Below, piece by piece: positions 18,119 to 27,325 of a stretch of DNA of 64,000 nt. The translations under genes and the position numbers were made by a program. Each line of letters begins with the position of its first letter. The stretch's first letter is position 1. The notes under the pieces are model-generated. The model was not told the origin of the DNA. It made no database searches and was given only the letters and a program-made list of their open reading frames with translations. Source of the stretch: Chloroflexota bacterium (lineage in GTDB: Bacteria; Chloroflexota; UBA11872); the NCBI GenBank assembly GCA_022824495.1, contig JAJDZU010000010.1:57811-121810 (forward strand), written 5' to 3'.

Positions 18119-19606
18119 GTGGACAACGTGGGCCTCAAGATCGCCGTTATCGGCGCGGGAAGCGTGGGCTTCACCCGCAAGCTGATGCGCGACATCCTGT
18201 CGGTGCCTGAGTTGCAGGACACGCACTTCGCGTTGACCGACATCTCGCAACCCAACCTGGACCTGGTGACGCAGCTCTGCCGGAAGGACATCCGGACCAA
18301 CCGGCTACCTGCGCAGATCTCGGCCACCACGGAACGACGCGCGGCATTCCGCAACGCCGACTACGTGATCTGTTGCGTGCGCGTCGGCGGGCTGGACGCG
18401 TTCAAGCTGGATGTGGAGATTCCGCTGAAGTACGGCGTGGACCAGTGCGTGGGCGACACGATCTGCGCCGGCGGGATTATGTATGCCCAGCGCACCATCC
18501 CGCAGTTGCTGGCCTTTGGCGACGACATCCTGGACGTGGCCAAGCCGGACGCGTTGCTGCTCAACTACGCCAACCCGATGGCCATGAACTGCTGGGCGCT
18601 GCTGGACCACGGCGTAAACGTCGTGGGGCTGTGCCACGGGATCGAGCACGGCTGGACCCAGATTGCCGAGGTGCTGAGCGCGGAACGGCGCGAGGACGTG
18701 GACATCATCTGCGCGGGCATCAACCACCAGACCTGGTACACGCGCATCGAGCATCAGGGCCGCGAGATTGGAAGCGATGAGTTGCTGGCGGCATTTGAGG
18801 CGCATCCGACGTTCTCGAAGACCGAGAAAGTGCGCATTGACGTGCTTCGACGGTTTGGCTACTACTCGACCGAGTCGAATGGGCATTTGTCCGAGTACCT
18901 GCCGTGGTACCGGAAGCGGCCAGAGGAGATTGAACGCTGGATTGATCTGGCCAGCTGGGGCAACGGCGAGACAGGTGGGTACCTGCGGGTCAGCACCGAG
19001 AAGCGCAACTGGTTTGAGACCGACTTTCCGGAGTGGATGGCGGCCGACGATCCGCCGATCAGTACCGAGGACCGCTCCGACGAGCGCGGCAGCCGAATTA
19101 TCGAGGCGCTGGAGACCGGCCGGCCGTATCGCGGGTTCTTCAACGTCCGCAATGACGGCGCGATCAGCAACCTGGCTGACGACGCGATTGTGGAAGTGCC
19201 CGGGTACGTGGACGCGCTCGGTATTCACATCCCGAAGGTGGGCGATCTACCGCTGGCTTGCGCGGCTACGTGTACCGCGTCGATCGACGTGCAACGGATG
19301 AGCGCTCGGGCCGCCGCGACTGGCGACGCGACGCTGCTGAAGCAGGCGATGCTGCACGACCCGCTGGTTGGGGCGGTGTGCAACCCGCCGGAGGTCTGGC
19401 GCATGACGGACGAGATGCTGGTGGCACAGGTCGAGTGGCTGCCGCAGTACGGGGCCGAGATTCCCAAGGCGGCCGAGCGGCTGGAAGCGCCGTCGGACGT
19501 GAAGACGCGCGACTGGCAAGGCGCCGCTCGAAAGCAAGTGCGTTCGCTGGACGAGATCCGCAAGGCCGACGATCGGCCACCGATGCCGGTGGGGCAGCGG
19601 CGCTGA
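18119..19606 (+). CDS. glycoside hydrolase family 4 (alpha-glycosidase-like, NAD+/Mn2+-dependent)
   Basis: The 495-residue protein has the GH4 layout: a Rossmann start (LKIAVIGAGSVGFTRKLMRDIL), the NYANPMAMN motif at about 149-157, GLCHGIEHG with the metal-binding cysteine C172, and AGINHQTW with H203. GH4 enzymes cleave glycosides by an oxidation-elimination mechanism using NAD+ and Mn2+ and accept alpha- or beta-linked substrates, including glucuronides. It starts at a GTG immediately after the stop codon of the Gfo/Idh gene; GTG at 18128 is an alternative. The redox-type mechanism and the adjacent Gfo/Idh gene fit a joint sugar-processing operon. Confidence 0.9.
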   Translation: MDNVGLKIAVIGAGSVGFTRKLMRDILSVPELQDTHFALTDISQPNLDLVTQLCRKDIRTNRLPAQISATTERRAAFRNADYVICCVRVGGLDAFKLDVEIPLKYGVDQCVGDTICAGGIMYAQRTIPQLLAFGDDILDVAKPDALLLNYANPMAMNCWALLDHGVNVVGLCHGIEHGWTQIAEVLSAERREDVDIICAGINHQTWYTRIEHQGREIGSDELLAAFEAHPTFSKTEKVRIDVLRRFGYYSTESNGHLSEYLPWYRKRPEEIERWIDLASWGNGETGGYLRVSTEKRNWFETDFPEWMAADDPPISTEDRSDERGSRIIEALETGRPYRGFFNVRNDGAISNLADDAIVEVPGYVDALGIHIPKVGDLPLACAATCTASIDVQRMSARAAATGDATLLKQAMLHDPLVGAVCNPPEVWRMTDEMLVAQVEWLPQYGAEIPKAAERLEAPSDVKTRDWQGAARKQVRSLDEIRKADDRPPMPVGQRR

Positions 19607-19732
19607 ACAGAGCCCTGGCTTTCCAGGGTGATGTACGATTTCGGGAGTGATTGGGCGGCACTTCGAAAGAGACTGCTTGCCCATGCTCCTAAGCTCGGCG
19701 CCAGCTACCCGCACGAAGTTTCGCGGCGTGCT

Positions 19733-19969
19733 GTGACCGCCGAACTCGCTGCCATCCTCGCGGCCGTTGCAACGGTAGGAATCGGTCTGGCCGGACTCAG
19801 CGTGGCGCTGTGGCGTGATGTTCGCGCTGATATTCGCGAGTTGCGTACCTCAATCGACGCGGACCGAGTCGCCCACGAGGCGCTTCACGCTGCCGAACGT
19901 CAGTCCCGCGCCGAAGAAACGCGTGAACTCCTCGCGGCCATCTCGGCAGGCCGCGAGGGAGCGCCCTAG
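19733..19969 (+). CDS. small single-TM protein with coiled-coil tail
   Basis: About 78 residues: a hydrophobic segment VTAELAAILAAVATVGIGLAGLSVALW followed by a charged helix DVRADIRELRTSIDADRVAHEALHAAERQSRAEETRELLAAI with coiled-coil character. Similar short TM-plus-coiled-coil proteins that begin M(T/S)AEL are common in environmental bacteria; their role is unknown. I prefer the GTG at 19733 because the residues before it in the longer frame (from 19628) look non-conserved. Convergent with the lyase gene at 20007. Confidence 0.45.
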   Translation: MTAELAAILAAVATVGIGLAGLSVALWRDVRADIRELRTSIDADRVAHEALHAAERQSRAEETRELLAAISAGREGAP

Positions 19970-20006
19970 TGGCGGGGCGCAAGCGGCGCGAGGACCGCGA
20001 GCTTGC

Positions 20007-20906
20007 CTAAAGGCCCGCCGCGTCGGCCTTGGCGGAGACGATCTCGGCCATTTTGAGGGTGGCGGCGTCGACCATGTCGCCGTCGATGGCGATGGCGCCG
20101 AGACCGTCGGCCAGGGCCTGCTTGTACTCGACCATAATGCGGCGGGCCTTGTCGACGTCGGCGCTCGAGGGCGAGAAGACATCAATGGCCACATCGATCT
20201 GCCCGGGGTGGACGGCCCACTTGCCGTCGCAGCCGAGGGCCAGGGCCATTTCGCAGGACTGGCGATAGCCCTCCAGGTTGCGGTAGTCGGCGAAGGGGCC
20301 GTCCGTGACCTGCAGGCCGGCGGTGCGGGCGGCGACGACGATGCGGTGGATGGCGTAGTGCCAGACGTGGCCGGGGTAGCGCTCGCTGGCGCCGATTGAG
20401 AGGCTGCGGGCCTGGACGCTGGCGGAGTAGTCGCCGGGGCCGAAAATCAGGGATTTGAGGCGGGGGCTGGCGAAGGCGACCTGGTTGACGTTCATCATGC
20501 CTTCGGCCATCTCGATCTGGGCCTCGATGCCGATGCGGCCGACTTCCAGGCCCCGGTGCATCTCGATCTGGGTCAGCAGCATGTCCAGCATGTAGACGTC
20601 ATGCGGCCGGTTGGCCTTGGGCAGCATGATGGTGTCCAGGTGCTGGCCGGCGCCTTCAACGACTTCGATTACGTCGCCGTAGAACCACTCCGTGTCGATG
20701 CCGTTGACGCGGACGCAGGCGATCTTGCCGGACCAATCGAAGTCGTTGAGGGCCTGGACCACGACTTGGCGCGACTCGACTTTCTGGTTTGGAGCGACGC
20801 TGTCCTCGAGGTCGAGGAAGACGTGGTCGGCGTTGCTCTGGCTGCCGCGCTCGAGCATGCGCAGGTTGGATCCGGGACTGGCGAGCTGAACGCGGCGAAG
20901 TTCCAT
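20007..20906 (-). CDS. HpcH/HpaI aldolase / CitE-like (malyl-CoA lyase family) protein
   Basis: The 299-residue protein shows the CitE/malyl-CoA lyase pattern: SPGSN near the N-terminus, HVFLDLEDSVAPNQK, CVRVNGIDT, a glutamate in IEAQIEMAEGM, FGPGDYSAS and GKWAVHPGQID. The conserved arginine, glutamate and aspartate that bind Mg2+ and the acyl-CoA or oxo-acid are all present. It probably catalyses a reversible retro-Claisen/aldol cleavage such as that of malyl-CoA or beta-methylmalyl-CoA, but the substrate is not certain. It lies 50 bp downstream of the aldehyde dehydrogenase gene on the same strand, so the aldehyde product may be oxidised by it. Confidence 0.85.
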   Translation of the reverse strand: MELRRVQLASPGSNLRMLERGSQSNADHVFLDLEDSVAPNQKVESRQVVVQALNDFDWSGKIACVRVNGIDTEWFYGDVIEVVEGAGQHLDTIMLPKANRPHDVYMLDMLLTQIEMHRGLEVGRIGIEAQIEMAEGMMNVNQVAFASPRLKSLIFGPGDYSASVQARSLSIGASERYPGHVWHYAIHRIVVAARTAGLQVTDGPFADYRNLEGYRQSCEMALALGCDGKWAVHPGQIDVAIDVFSPSSADVDKARRIMVEYKQALADGLGAIAIDGDMVDAATLKMAEIVSAKADAAGL

Positions 20907-20956
20907 CAGGTTTCCCTCCTCGGGGAATGCGGCAAGGTCCCGGCCTCGGGCCGGGC

Positions 20957-22411
20957 TTAGTTGTCCTCCAGGTTCACGACCAGCAGCTTGGGCTCGGTCA
21001 TTTCCTCGATGGCGTATTTCAGGCCCTCGCGCCCGAAGCCGGATCGTTTGACGCCGCCGTAGGGCATGTGGTCCACCCGCCAGCGGTTGGTGTCGTTGAC
21101 GATCAGGCCGCCGACCTCAATGTCGCGGTAGGCGCGTTCGATGATGCGGATGTCGTTGGTGAAGATACCCGCCTGCAGGCCGTAGTCGGAGTCGTTGACC
21201 AGGTCGATGGCCTCGTCGATCGAGTCGTAGGCGATAACGGCAATGACGGGACCGAAGACCTCGTCACGCACGATGCGCATGCCGTTATCGGCGTTGGCGA
21301 CGATGGTGGGTTCGATGAAGCGGCCGTCGGCATTGCCGCCGGTGACCACGGTGGCGCCGGCTGCCTGGGCCTCATCGAGCCAGGACATGATCCGGGTGAC
21401 GGCGTCGGCGTCGATCATGGGGCAGAGGGTGGTCTCGAGGTCGTTGGGATCGCCGGGCCTGAGATCGTCGAGCAGCGGCAGGACGGCGTTGACGAAGTCG
21501 TCATGCACGTCGCGGTGGACGTAGACGCGCTGGACGGAGATGCAGTTCTGGCCGCTGTAGAGGAAGCCGCCGAAGGGGATTCGGGCGGCCACGGCGTCGA
21601 TGTCGGCGTCGTTATGGACGATAAGAGCACCGTTGCCGCCGAGTTCGAGGGTGACGCGCTTGAGACCGGCGTTGGCCTTGATGCCCCAGCCGACTTCGGC
21701 GCTGCCGGTGAAGGTGACGACCTTGAAGCGGTCGTCGCGCACCAGCGATTCGGCCTGGGCGCCGGCCATGGGCAGAACCGAGACCGAGCCGTCGGGGAAG
21801 CCGGCTTCGTGGGCCAGTTCGGCCAGGCTGAGGGTGGTCAGCGGGGTCTTGCTGGCGGGCTTGATGACGATGCTGTTGCCGGCGGCGAGGGCCGGGCCCA
21901 GCTTGTGGGCGGCGAGCAGCAGCGGGAAGTTGAACGGGGTGATGCCCAGGATGGGGCCGATGGGGAAGCGCTGGACGCGGCCGGTTCGGTCGACGCCGGT
22001 GGGGACGGCATCGAGGGTGAGGATTTCGCCGGGGATGCGGAGAGCTTCCTCGGCGGCGCAGTGGAGGGTGGCGACGGTGCGGTCGATTTCGCCGTGGGCC
22101 TCGCTGCGGAGCTTGCCGGTTTCGTCGATGTCCTCGGCGATCAGGCGTTCGCGGTTGGCCTCGACGAGGTCGGCGAGGCGGTGGAGCAGTTCCGAGCGGC
22201 GGTGGGCGGGGATGGCGCGGGTGACGTTGTGGAAGGTGTCGACGGCGAGCTGGACGGCTTGCTCGGCGACCTCGGGGGTGGCGCGGTGGACGACGGCGGC
22301 GACGGTGTCGTCGAAGGGGCGGCGGACTTCCAGGAGGTCGCCGGTCTGGACAGGTCGGCCGCCCAGAATCAGGGCGCGTTCAGCCGCGGGGGCGGTGGTT
22401 GCGACGGCCAT
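20957..22411 (-). CDS. NAD(P)-dependent aldehyde dehydrogenase
   Basis: The 484-residue ALDH has TPFNFPLLLAAHKLGPALAAGNSIVIKPAS for cofactor binding, VTFTGSAEVG, the general base E256 in TLELGGNGALIV and the nucleophile C290 in YSGQNCISVQRVYV. The sequence style (lactaldehyde/glyceraldehyde-3-phosphate type) suggests short hydroxy-aldehydes as substrates, though this is an inference. The ATG at 22411 is where family similarity begins; the frame continues upstream through repeat-rich noncoding DNA to 22894 without family match and is rejected as coding. Downstream is the CitE-like gene, likely co-transcribed. Confidence 0.9.
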   Translation of the reverse strand: MAVATTAPAAERALILGGRPVQTGDLLEVRRPFDDTVAAVVHRATPEVAEQAVQLAVDTFHNVTRAIPAHRRSELLHRLADLVEANRERLIAEDIDETGKLRSEAHGEIDRTVATLHCAAEEALRIPGEILTLDAVPTGVDRTGRVQRFPIGPILGITPFNFPLLLAAHKLGPALAAGNSIVIKPASKTPLTTLSLAELAHEAGFPDGSVSVLPMAGAQAESLVRDDRFKVVTFTGSAEVGWGIKANAGLKRVTLELGGNGALIVHNDADIDAVAARIPFGGFLYSGQNCISVQRVYVHRDVHDDFVNAVLPLLDDLRPGDPNDLETTLCPMIDADAVTRIMSWLDEAQAAGATVVTGGNADGRFIEPTIVANADNGMRIVRDEVFGPVIAVIAYDSIDEAIDLVNDSDYGLQAGIFTNDIRIIERAYRDIEVGGLIVNDTNRWRVDHMPYGGVKRSGFGREGLKYAIEEMTEPKLLVVNLEDN

Positions 22412-24521
<2,110 letters not shown>

Positions 24522-24575
24522 GCCTTGCCAACCCAACACAGTTGCTACGAAAGATGGGGATGAGGCGCGGGTGGG

Positions 24576-25754
24576 TTAGGGGGTGTTGGGTTCGAGGATT
24601 TGGAGGTAGGGGGTGTAGCGGTAGACGCGGTTGCGGCGGTCGCCGGTGATTTCTTCGAGGATGCCGAGGTCGACCAGGCGGGCGACCAGGCGGTTGGCGG
24701 CGGGAAAGTTGGTTCCAGTGGTTGACTGAATGCCGCTTACCGACACAAACGGCTGGCGGTAGAGGTGTTCCAGGACGCGAAGGCCGTTGGCGACGGCTCG
24801 ACCGAGGCGCTCGGTCACCAGGGCCCGGTGTTGCTCGCGCAGGGTGAGGACACGCCGGACGGTCGTCGCGGCCTCGGCGCTGACCTGGGCAACGCCGCGG
24901 AGGAAGAAGGCCAGCCAGCCTTCCCAGTCGCCGGTGTCATGGACGGCCTGCAAGCGTTCGTAGTACTCGGGGCGGTATCGCAGGAAGAAGTGCGAGAGAT
25001 AGAGGACCGGGGCCGACAGGATGCCGCGTTCGCACAAAAGGAACGTGATAAGCAGGCGACCGACGCGGCCGTTGCCGTCGGGGAATGGATGGATGGTCTC
25101 GAACTGGGCGTGCACCAATCCGATCTGAACCAGGTGCGGCAGGTCGCTGGGACCGTGGATAAAGTTCTCCACATCTCCCAGCGCGTTCGGCACCTCACGA
25201 GGCGGCGGCGGGACGAAGGTGGCTTCGTGGAGCATGCAGCCGTCGGGGCCAATCCAGTTCTGGCTGGTACGGAATTCGCCCGGCTGCAGCTTGTAGCCGC
25301 GGACACCGCGCACTAGTCGTTCGTGGATTTCGCGGATCAGGCGGCTGGAAATCGGCAGCGTCTGCAAGCGCTCCAGGCCGTAGTCCATAGCTGTGACGTA
25401 GTTGATGACCTCAGACGTGTCCCGTGCGCGACTGGGCGTGCGAAGGTCAGCCTCGGCGGCCAGGACGTCCTGCAGGGAACTCTGGGTCCCCTCGATCCGG
25501 CTGGAGAGGACGGCCTCTTTGCGCGCGTACATGGACGCGAAGAGGTGGGGATCGGGCAGGGTCTGGATCGAGCCGTCCAGCCGGCCCAAGGCCTGATCGG
25601 CCTGGGAGAGCAAGGCTTGCAGCTCGCCCTCCAGGCGAACGGGTGGCTCGGGCGGAAGCGGCGCCGGCATGAACGCGCGATAGCCCTGCGGCTGGACCAC
25701 ATATCGACCGGCCCGGTGGGCGGCAATTGCCTGGGGACCGTCAACTGCGGACAT
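24576..25754 (-). CDS. Fic-family protein (AMP-transferase type) with winged-helix tail
   Basis: A 392-residue Fic protein. The catalytic motif HPFPDGNGRVGR spans 222-233 with H222 and all anchor residues present, so NMP (usually AMP) transfer to a hydroxyl of a target protein is expected. An inhibitory-helix motif of class II type, SSRIEGTQ (S84, E88, G89), lies N-terminal, so the enzyme is probably self-inhibited and needs no separate antitoxin. The C-terminal 80 residues (VLEHLYRQPFVSVSGIQSTTGTNFPAANRLVARLVDLGILEEITGDRRNRVY) form a winged-helix DNA-binding-type domain, suggesting autoregulation. ATG at 25754 is preferred; ATG at 25784 and TTG at 25808 would extend it into the upstream hairpin array. 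The 3' end is 30 bp from the IS110 element. Confidence 0.88.
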   Translation of the reverse strand: MSAVDGPQAIAAHRAGRYVVQPQGYRAFMPAPLPPEPPVRLEGELQALLSQADQALGRLDGSIQTLPDPHLFASMYARKEAVLSSRIEGTQSSLQDVLAAEADLRTPSRARDTSEVINYVTAMDYGLERLQTLPISSRLIREIHERLVRGVRGYKLQPGEFRTSQNWIGPDGCMLHEATFVPPPPREVPNALGDVENFIHGPSDLPHLVQIGLVHAQFETIHPFPDGNGRVGRLLITFLLCERGILSAPVLYLSHFFLRYRPEYYERLQAVHDTGDWEGWLAFFLRGVAQVSAEAATTVRRVLTLREQHRALVTERLGRAVANGLRVLEHLYRQPFVSVSGIQSTTGTNFPAANRLVARLVDLGILEEITGDRRNRVYRYTPYLQILEPNTP

Positions 25755-25772
25755 GGCGCCGCGCGCTGCCGA

Positions 25773-26015
25773 GGAACCTTCCATATGTTCGGAACCGACA
25801 ATATGCAACCGGGACCGCCCTATATTATCCGAAGAAGCATATATGGATCAGTGGTATCGGCCTTTTTGTCGGCAGGGATACATATAGACGCTCTCGGCGT
25901 CCATAGTGTCGGCAAGTGAACATATGGCACTGCTTGGGCAGCCATATTGTCACCAGGAGCATATATGGCGGCTTGGGGCGGCCATGTTGTCGGGGAGTGA
26001 ATGTATGGATGGTGG
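25773..26015. repeat. tandem array of about six degenerate 39-41-bp hairpin units upstream of fic
   Basis: On the minus strand the units start with GA(C/T)A and read roughly GACAAtATGG, a variable centre, then cATATaTG and a CTCCCTGCC-like tail. Unit bounds are 25952-25991 (40 bp), 25911-25951 (41), 25871-25910 (40), 25830-25870 (41) and 25791-25829 (39), with partial units at each end. The centres form hairpins with different arms: ATGGC/GCCAT, ATATGGC/GCCATAT and GACGC/GCGTC. The arms vary yet still pair. The last partial unit runs into the possible early start codons of fic. There is no identical repeat with unique spacers, so this is not a CRISPR array. Confidence 0.65.
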
Positions 26016-26074
26016 GGGCGTCGAGGTGGAGGGCGGGCGGAGATCGGGCGGTGTCTGAGGGAGTTGGGGGTGGG

Positions 26075-26103
26075 TTGATACGTGATACGTATCGGGTTAC
26101 AAT
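26075..26103 (+). promoter_or_regulatory. promoter of higBA with operator palindrome in the spacer
   Basis: TTGATA at 26075-26080 and TACAAT at 26098-26103 are separated by 17 bp, a near-consensus sigma-70 arrangement. The spacer contains the perfect 10-bp palindrome GATACGTATC at 26084-26093, well placed as the operator for HigA. Transcription should start about 7 bp after the -10, which coincides with the higB ATG at 26110, so the message would be leaderless or nearly so. Confidence 0.65.
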
Positions 26104-26109
26104 GCGGGG

Positions 26110-26388
26110 ATGATCGTGCGGTTTCGGCACAAGGGGCTGCGGCGGCTCTATGAGCGGGGGGATCGGCGGTTTGTGCCGGCGCGGCGGGTCGGCAAGATCG
26201 AGCGGATCCTGGCGCGGCTGGATGTGGCGGCGGAGCCGGCTGGCATGAACCTGCCGGGGTTTCGACTGCATCCACTGCGCGGCGACCTGGACGGGTTCTG
26301 GGCCGTCAGCGTATCGGGGAACTGGCGCATCATCTTCCGCTTCGAGGCGGGAAATGTTCGCGACGTGGACCTGGTGGATTACCACTAG
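26110..26388 (+). CDS. higB: HigB-type toxin, RelE superfamily
   Basis: The 92-residue protein matches plasmid-killer/HigB toxins: [39 protein letters not shown], then [45 protein letters not shown]. The order (strand-helix-helix, then a C-terminal beta sheet ending in D.vDYH) is that of ribosome-dependent mRNA endonucleases. Toxin-first order with higA 26 bp downstream is typical of higBA. The ATG at 26110 has almost no leader (see promoter). It presumably cleaves translated mRNAs when HigA is lost. Confidence 0.88.
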   Translation: MIVRFRHKGLRRLYERGDRRFVPARRVGKIERILARLDVAAEPAGMNLPGFRLHPLRGDLDGFWAVSVSGNWRIIFRFEAGNVRDVDLVDYH

Positions 26389-26414
26389 CGGTCCGAGGAA
26401 TGAGGGAGATTGGA

Positions 26415-26726
26415 ATGTCTATGCACAGCCCGCCCCATCCCGGGCAGTCAGTTCGGCATGACTGCCTAGAGCCGCTGGGGTTGAGCGTGACCGACGGGGC
26501 GCGGGTGCTGGGGGTGAGCCGCAAGCAGCTGTCGGCGCTGCTGAACGGGCGGGCGGGGATTTCGCCGGAGATGGCGATCCGGCTGGACAAGGCCTTTGGG
26601 GGCGGGGCGAGCACCTGGTATCAGTTGCAGGCGGCGTATGACATGGCGCAGGCGCTTCGGCGGGCTGATGAGATCCAGGTGGATGTGCCGGAGGCGGTGC
26701 TGGCGTTTCGGGAACGGGCAGGGTGA
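26415..26726 (+). CDS. higA: HigA-type antitoxin, XRE/HTH
   Basis: About 103 residues with an XRE helix-turn-helix: [60 protein letters not shown] is the classical HigA core. The N-terminal [17 protein letters not shown] also fits. The ATG at 26415 follows GGAGATTGGA. HigA binds HigB and represses the operon, likely through the palindrome inside the promoter spacer. The pair lies at the edge of an AT-richer island. Confidence 0.88.
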   Translation: MSMHSPPHPGQSVRHDCLEPLGLSVTDGARVLGVSRKQLSALLNGRAGISPEMAIRLDKAFGGGASTWYQLQAAYDMAQALRRADEIQVDVPEAVLAFRERAG

Positions 26727-27325
26727 GAATTGCGGATCTTGGGCTTCGAGACCAATACTGTCACTCCGAAGGCGCTGCGACGGGGAACTCGTTTCTATAG
26801 CCTCCGCTCTTGCCGGCAGCCACGATAATCCGCATGATAAAGTGGTTGACACCCAGATTGGATGCCCGTATAGCAAATCCTTGACCGCGTCCGGAAACAG
26901 GTGCCGTTTCCGATGATTGGGATGGAGATGGCCGTCACCCATAACACGACCGATGGACAGCGTTTGAAGTTTGGAGAGTTTCGCGCCGCCTAAGAATGCC
27001 ACGAACTCTATCCAGTCTATAGCACCTCCGTCGCCGAGCCAGACAGAGACCACTTCCAAAACTATCCCACACGTCGGAATCCCAGACGCGACGTCAGGAT
27101 TCAAAGCAGTAGACACGGCAATACCTGCCACAGGGCAGCGACTTGAGCATCAAATTAGATAGGACTATCAAGTGACTCTTTGGGGGATGCAACTAGCTGG
27201 TCAAGCTCATCGTTACGCCAACACTACGTCAAACACCATCGAAGCACCAACTCCGTCCGATTGCAACCGTCCTTTCCTTTCAGTATACCTGATCAACCAC
27301 TAGACTAAAATTCCGCTAACGACAC
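26727..27325. other. intergenic start of the AT-richer island; possible decayed gene on the minus strand
   Basis: These 599 bp have visibly lower GC than the DNA to the left. A promoter-like pair, TTGACA at 26846-26851 and TATAGC at 26869-26874 with a 17-bp spacer, faces right, but no gene follows it. On the minus strand a frame between about 27131 and 26740 reads IGRVMGDGHLHPNHRKRH, faintly like a LAGLIDADG-type segment (GdGhl). It has no intact domain around it and runs on antisense into higA, so I do not call a gene. Confidence 0.35.

Noticed and set aside
25773..26015. CRISPR array
   Set aside because: Units vary throughout including the putative repeat, no constant 28-37-bp repeat or unique spacers, and no cas genes nearby.
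26466..27131. Minus-strand frame with IGRVMGDGHLHPNHRKRH, possibly a LAGLIDADG segment
   Set aside because: The single short motif is not backed by a second LAGLIDADG block or domain length, and the frame continues antisense into higA.
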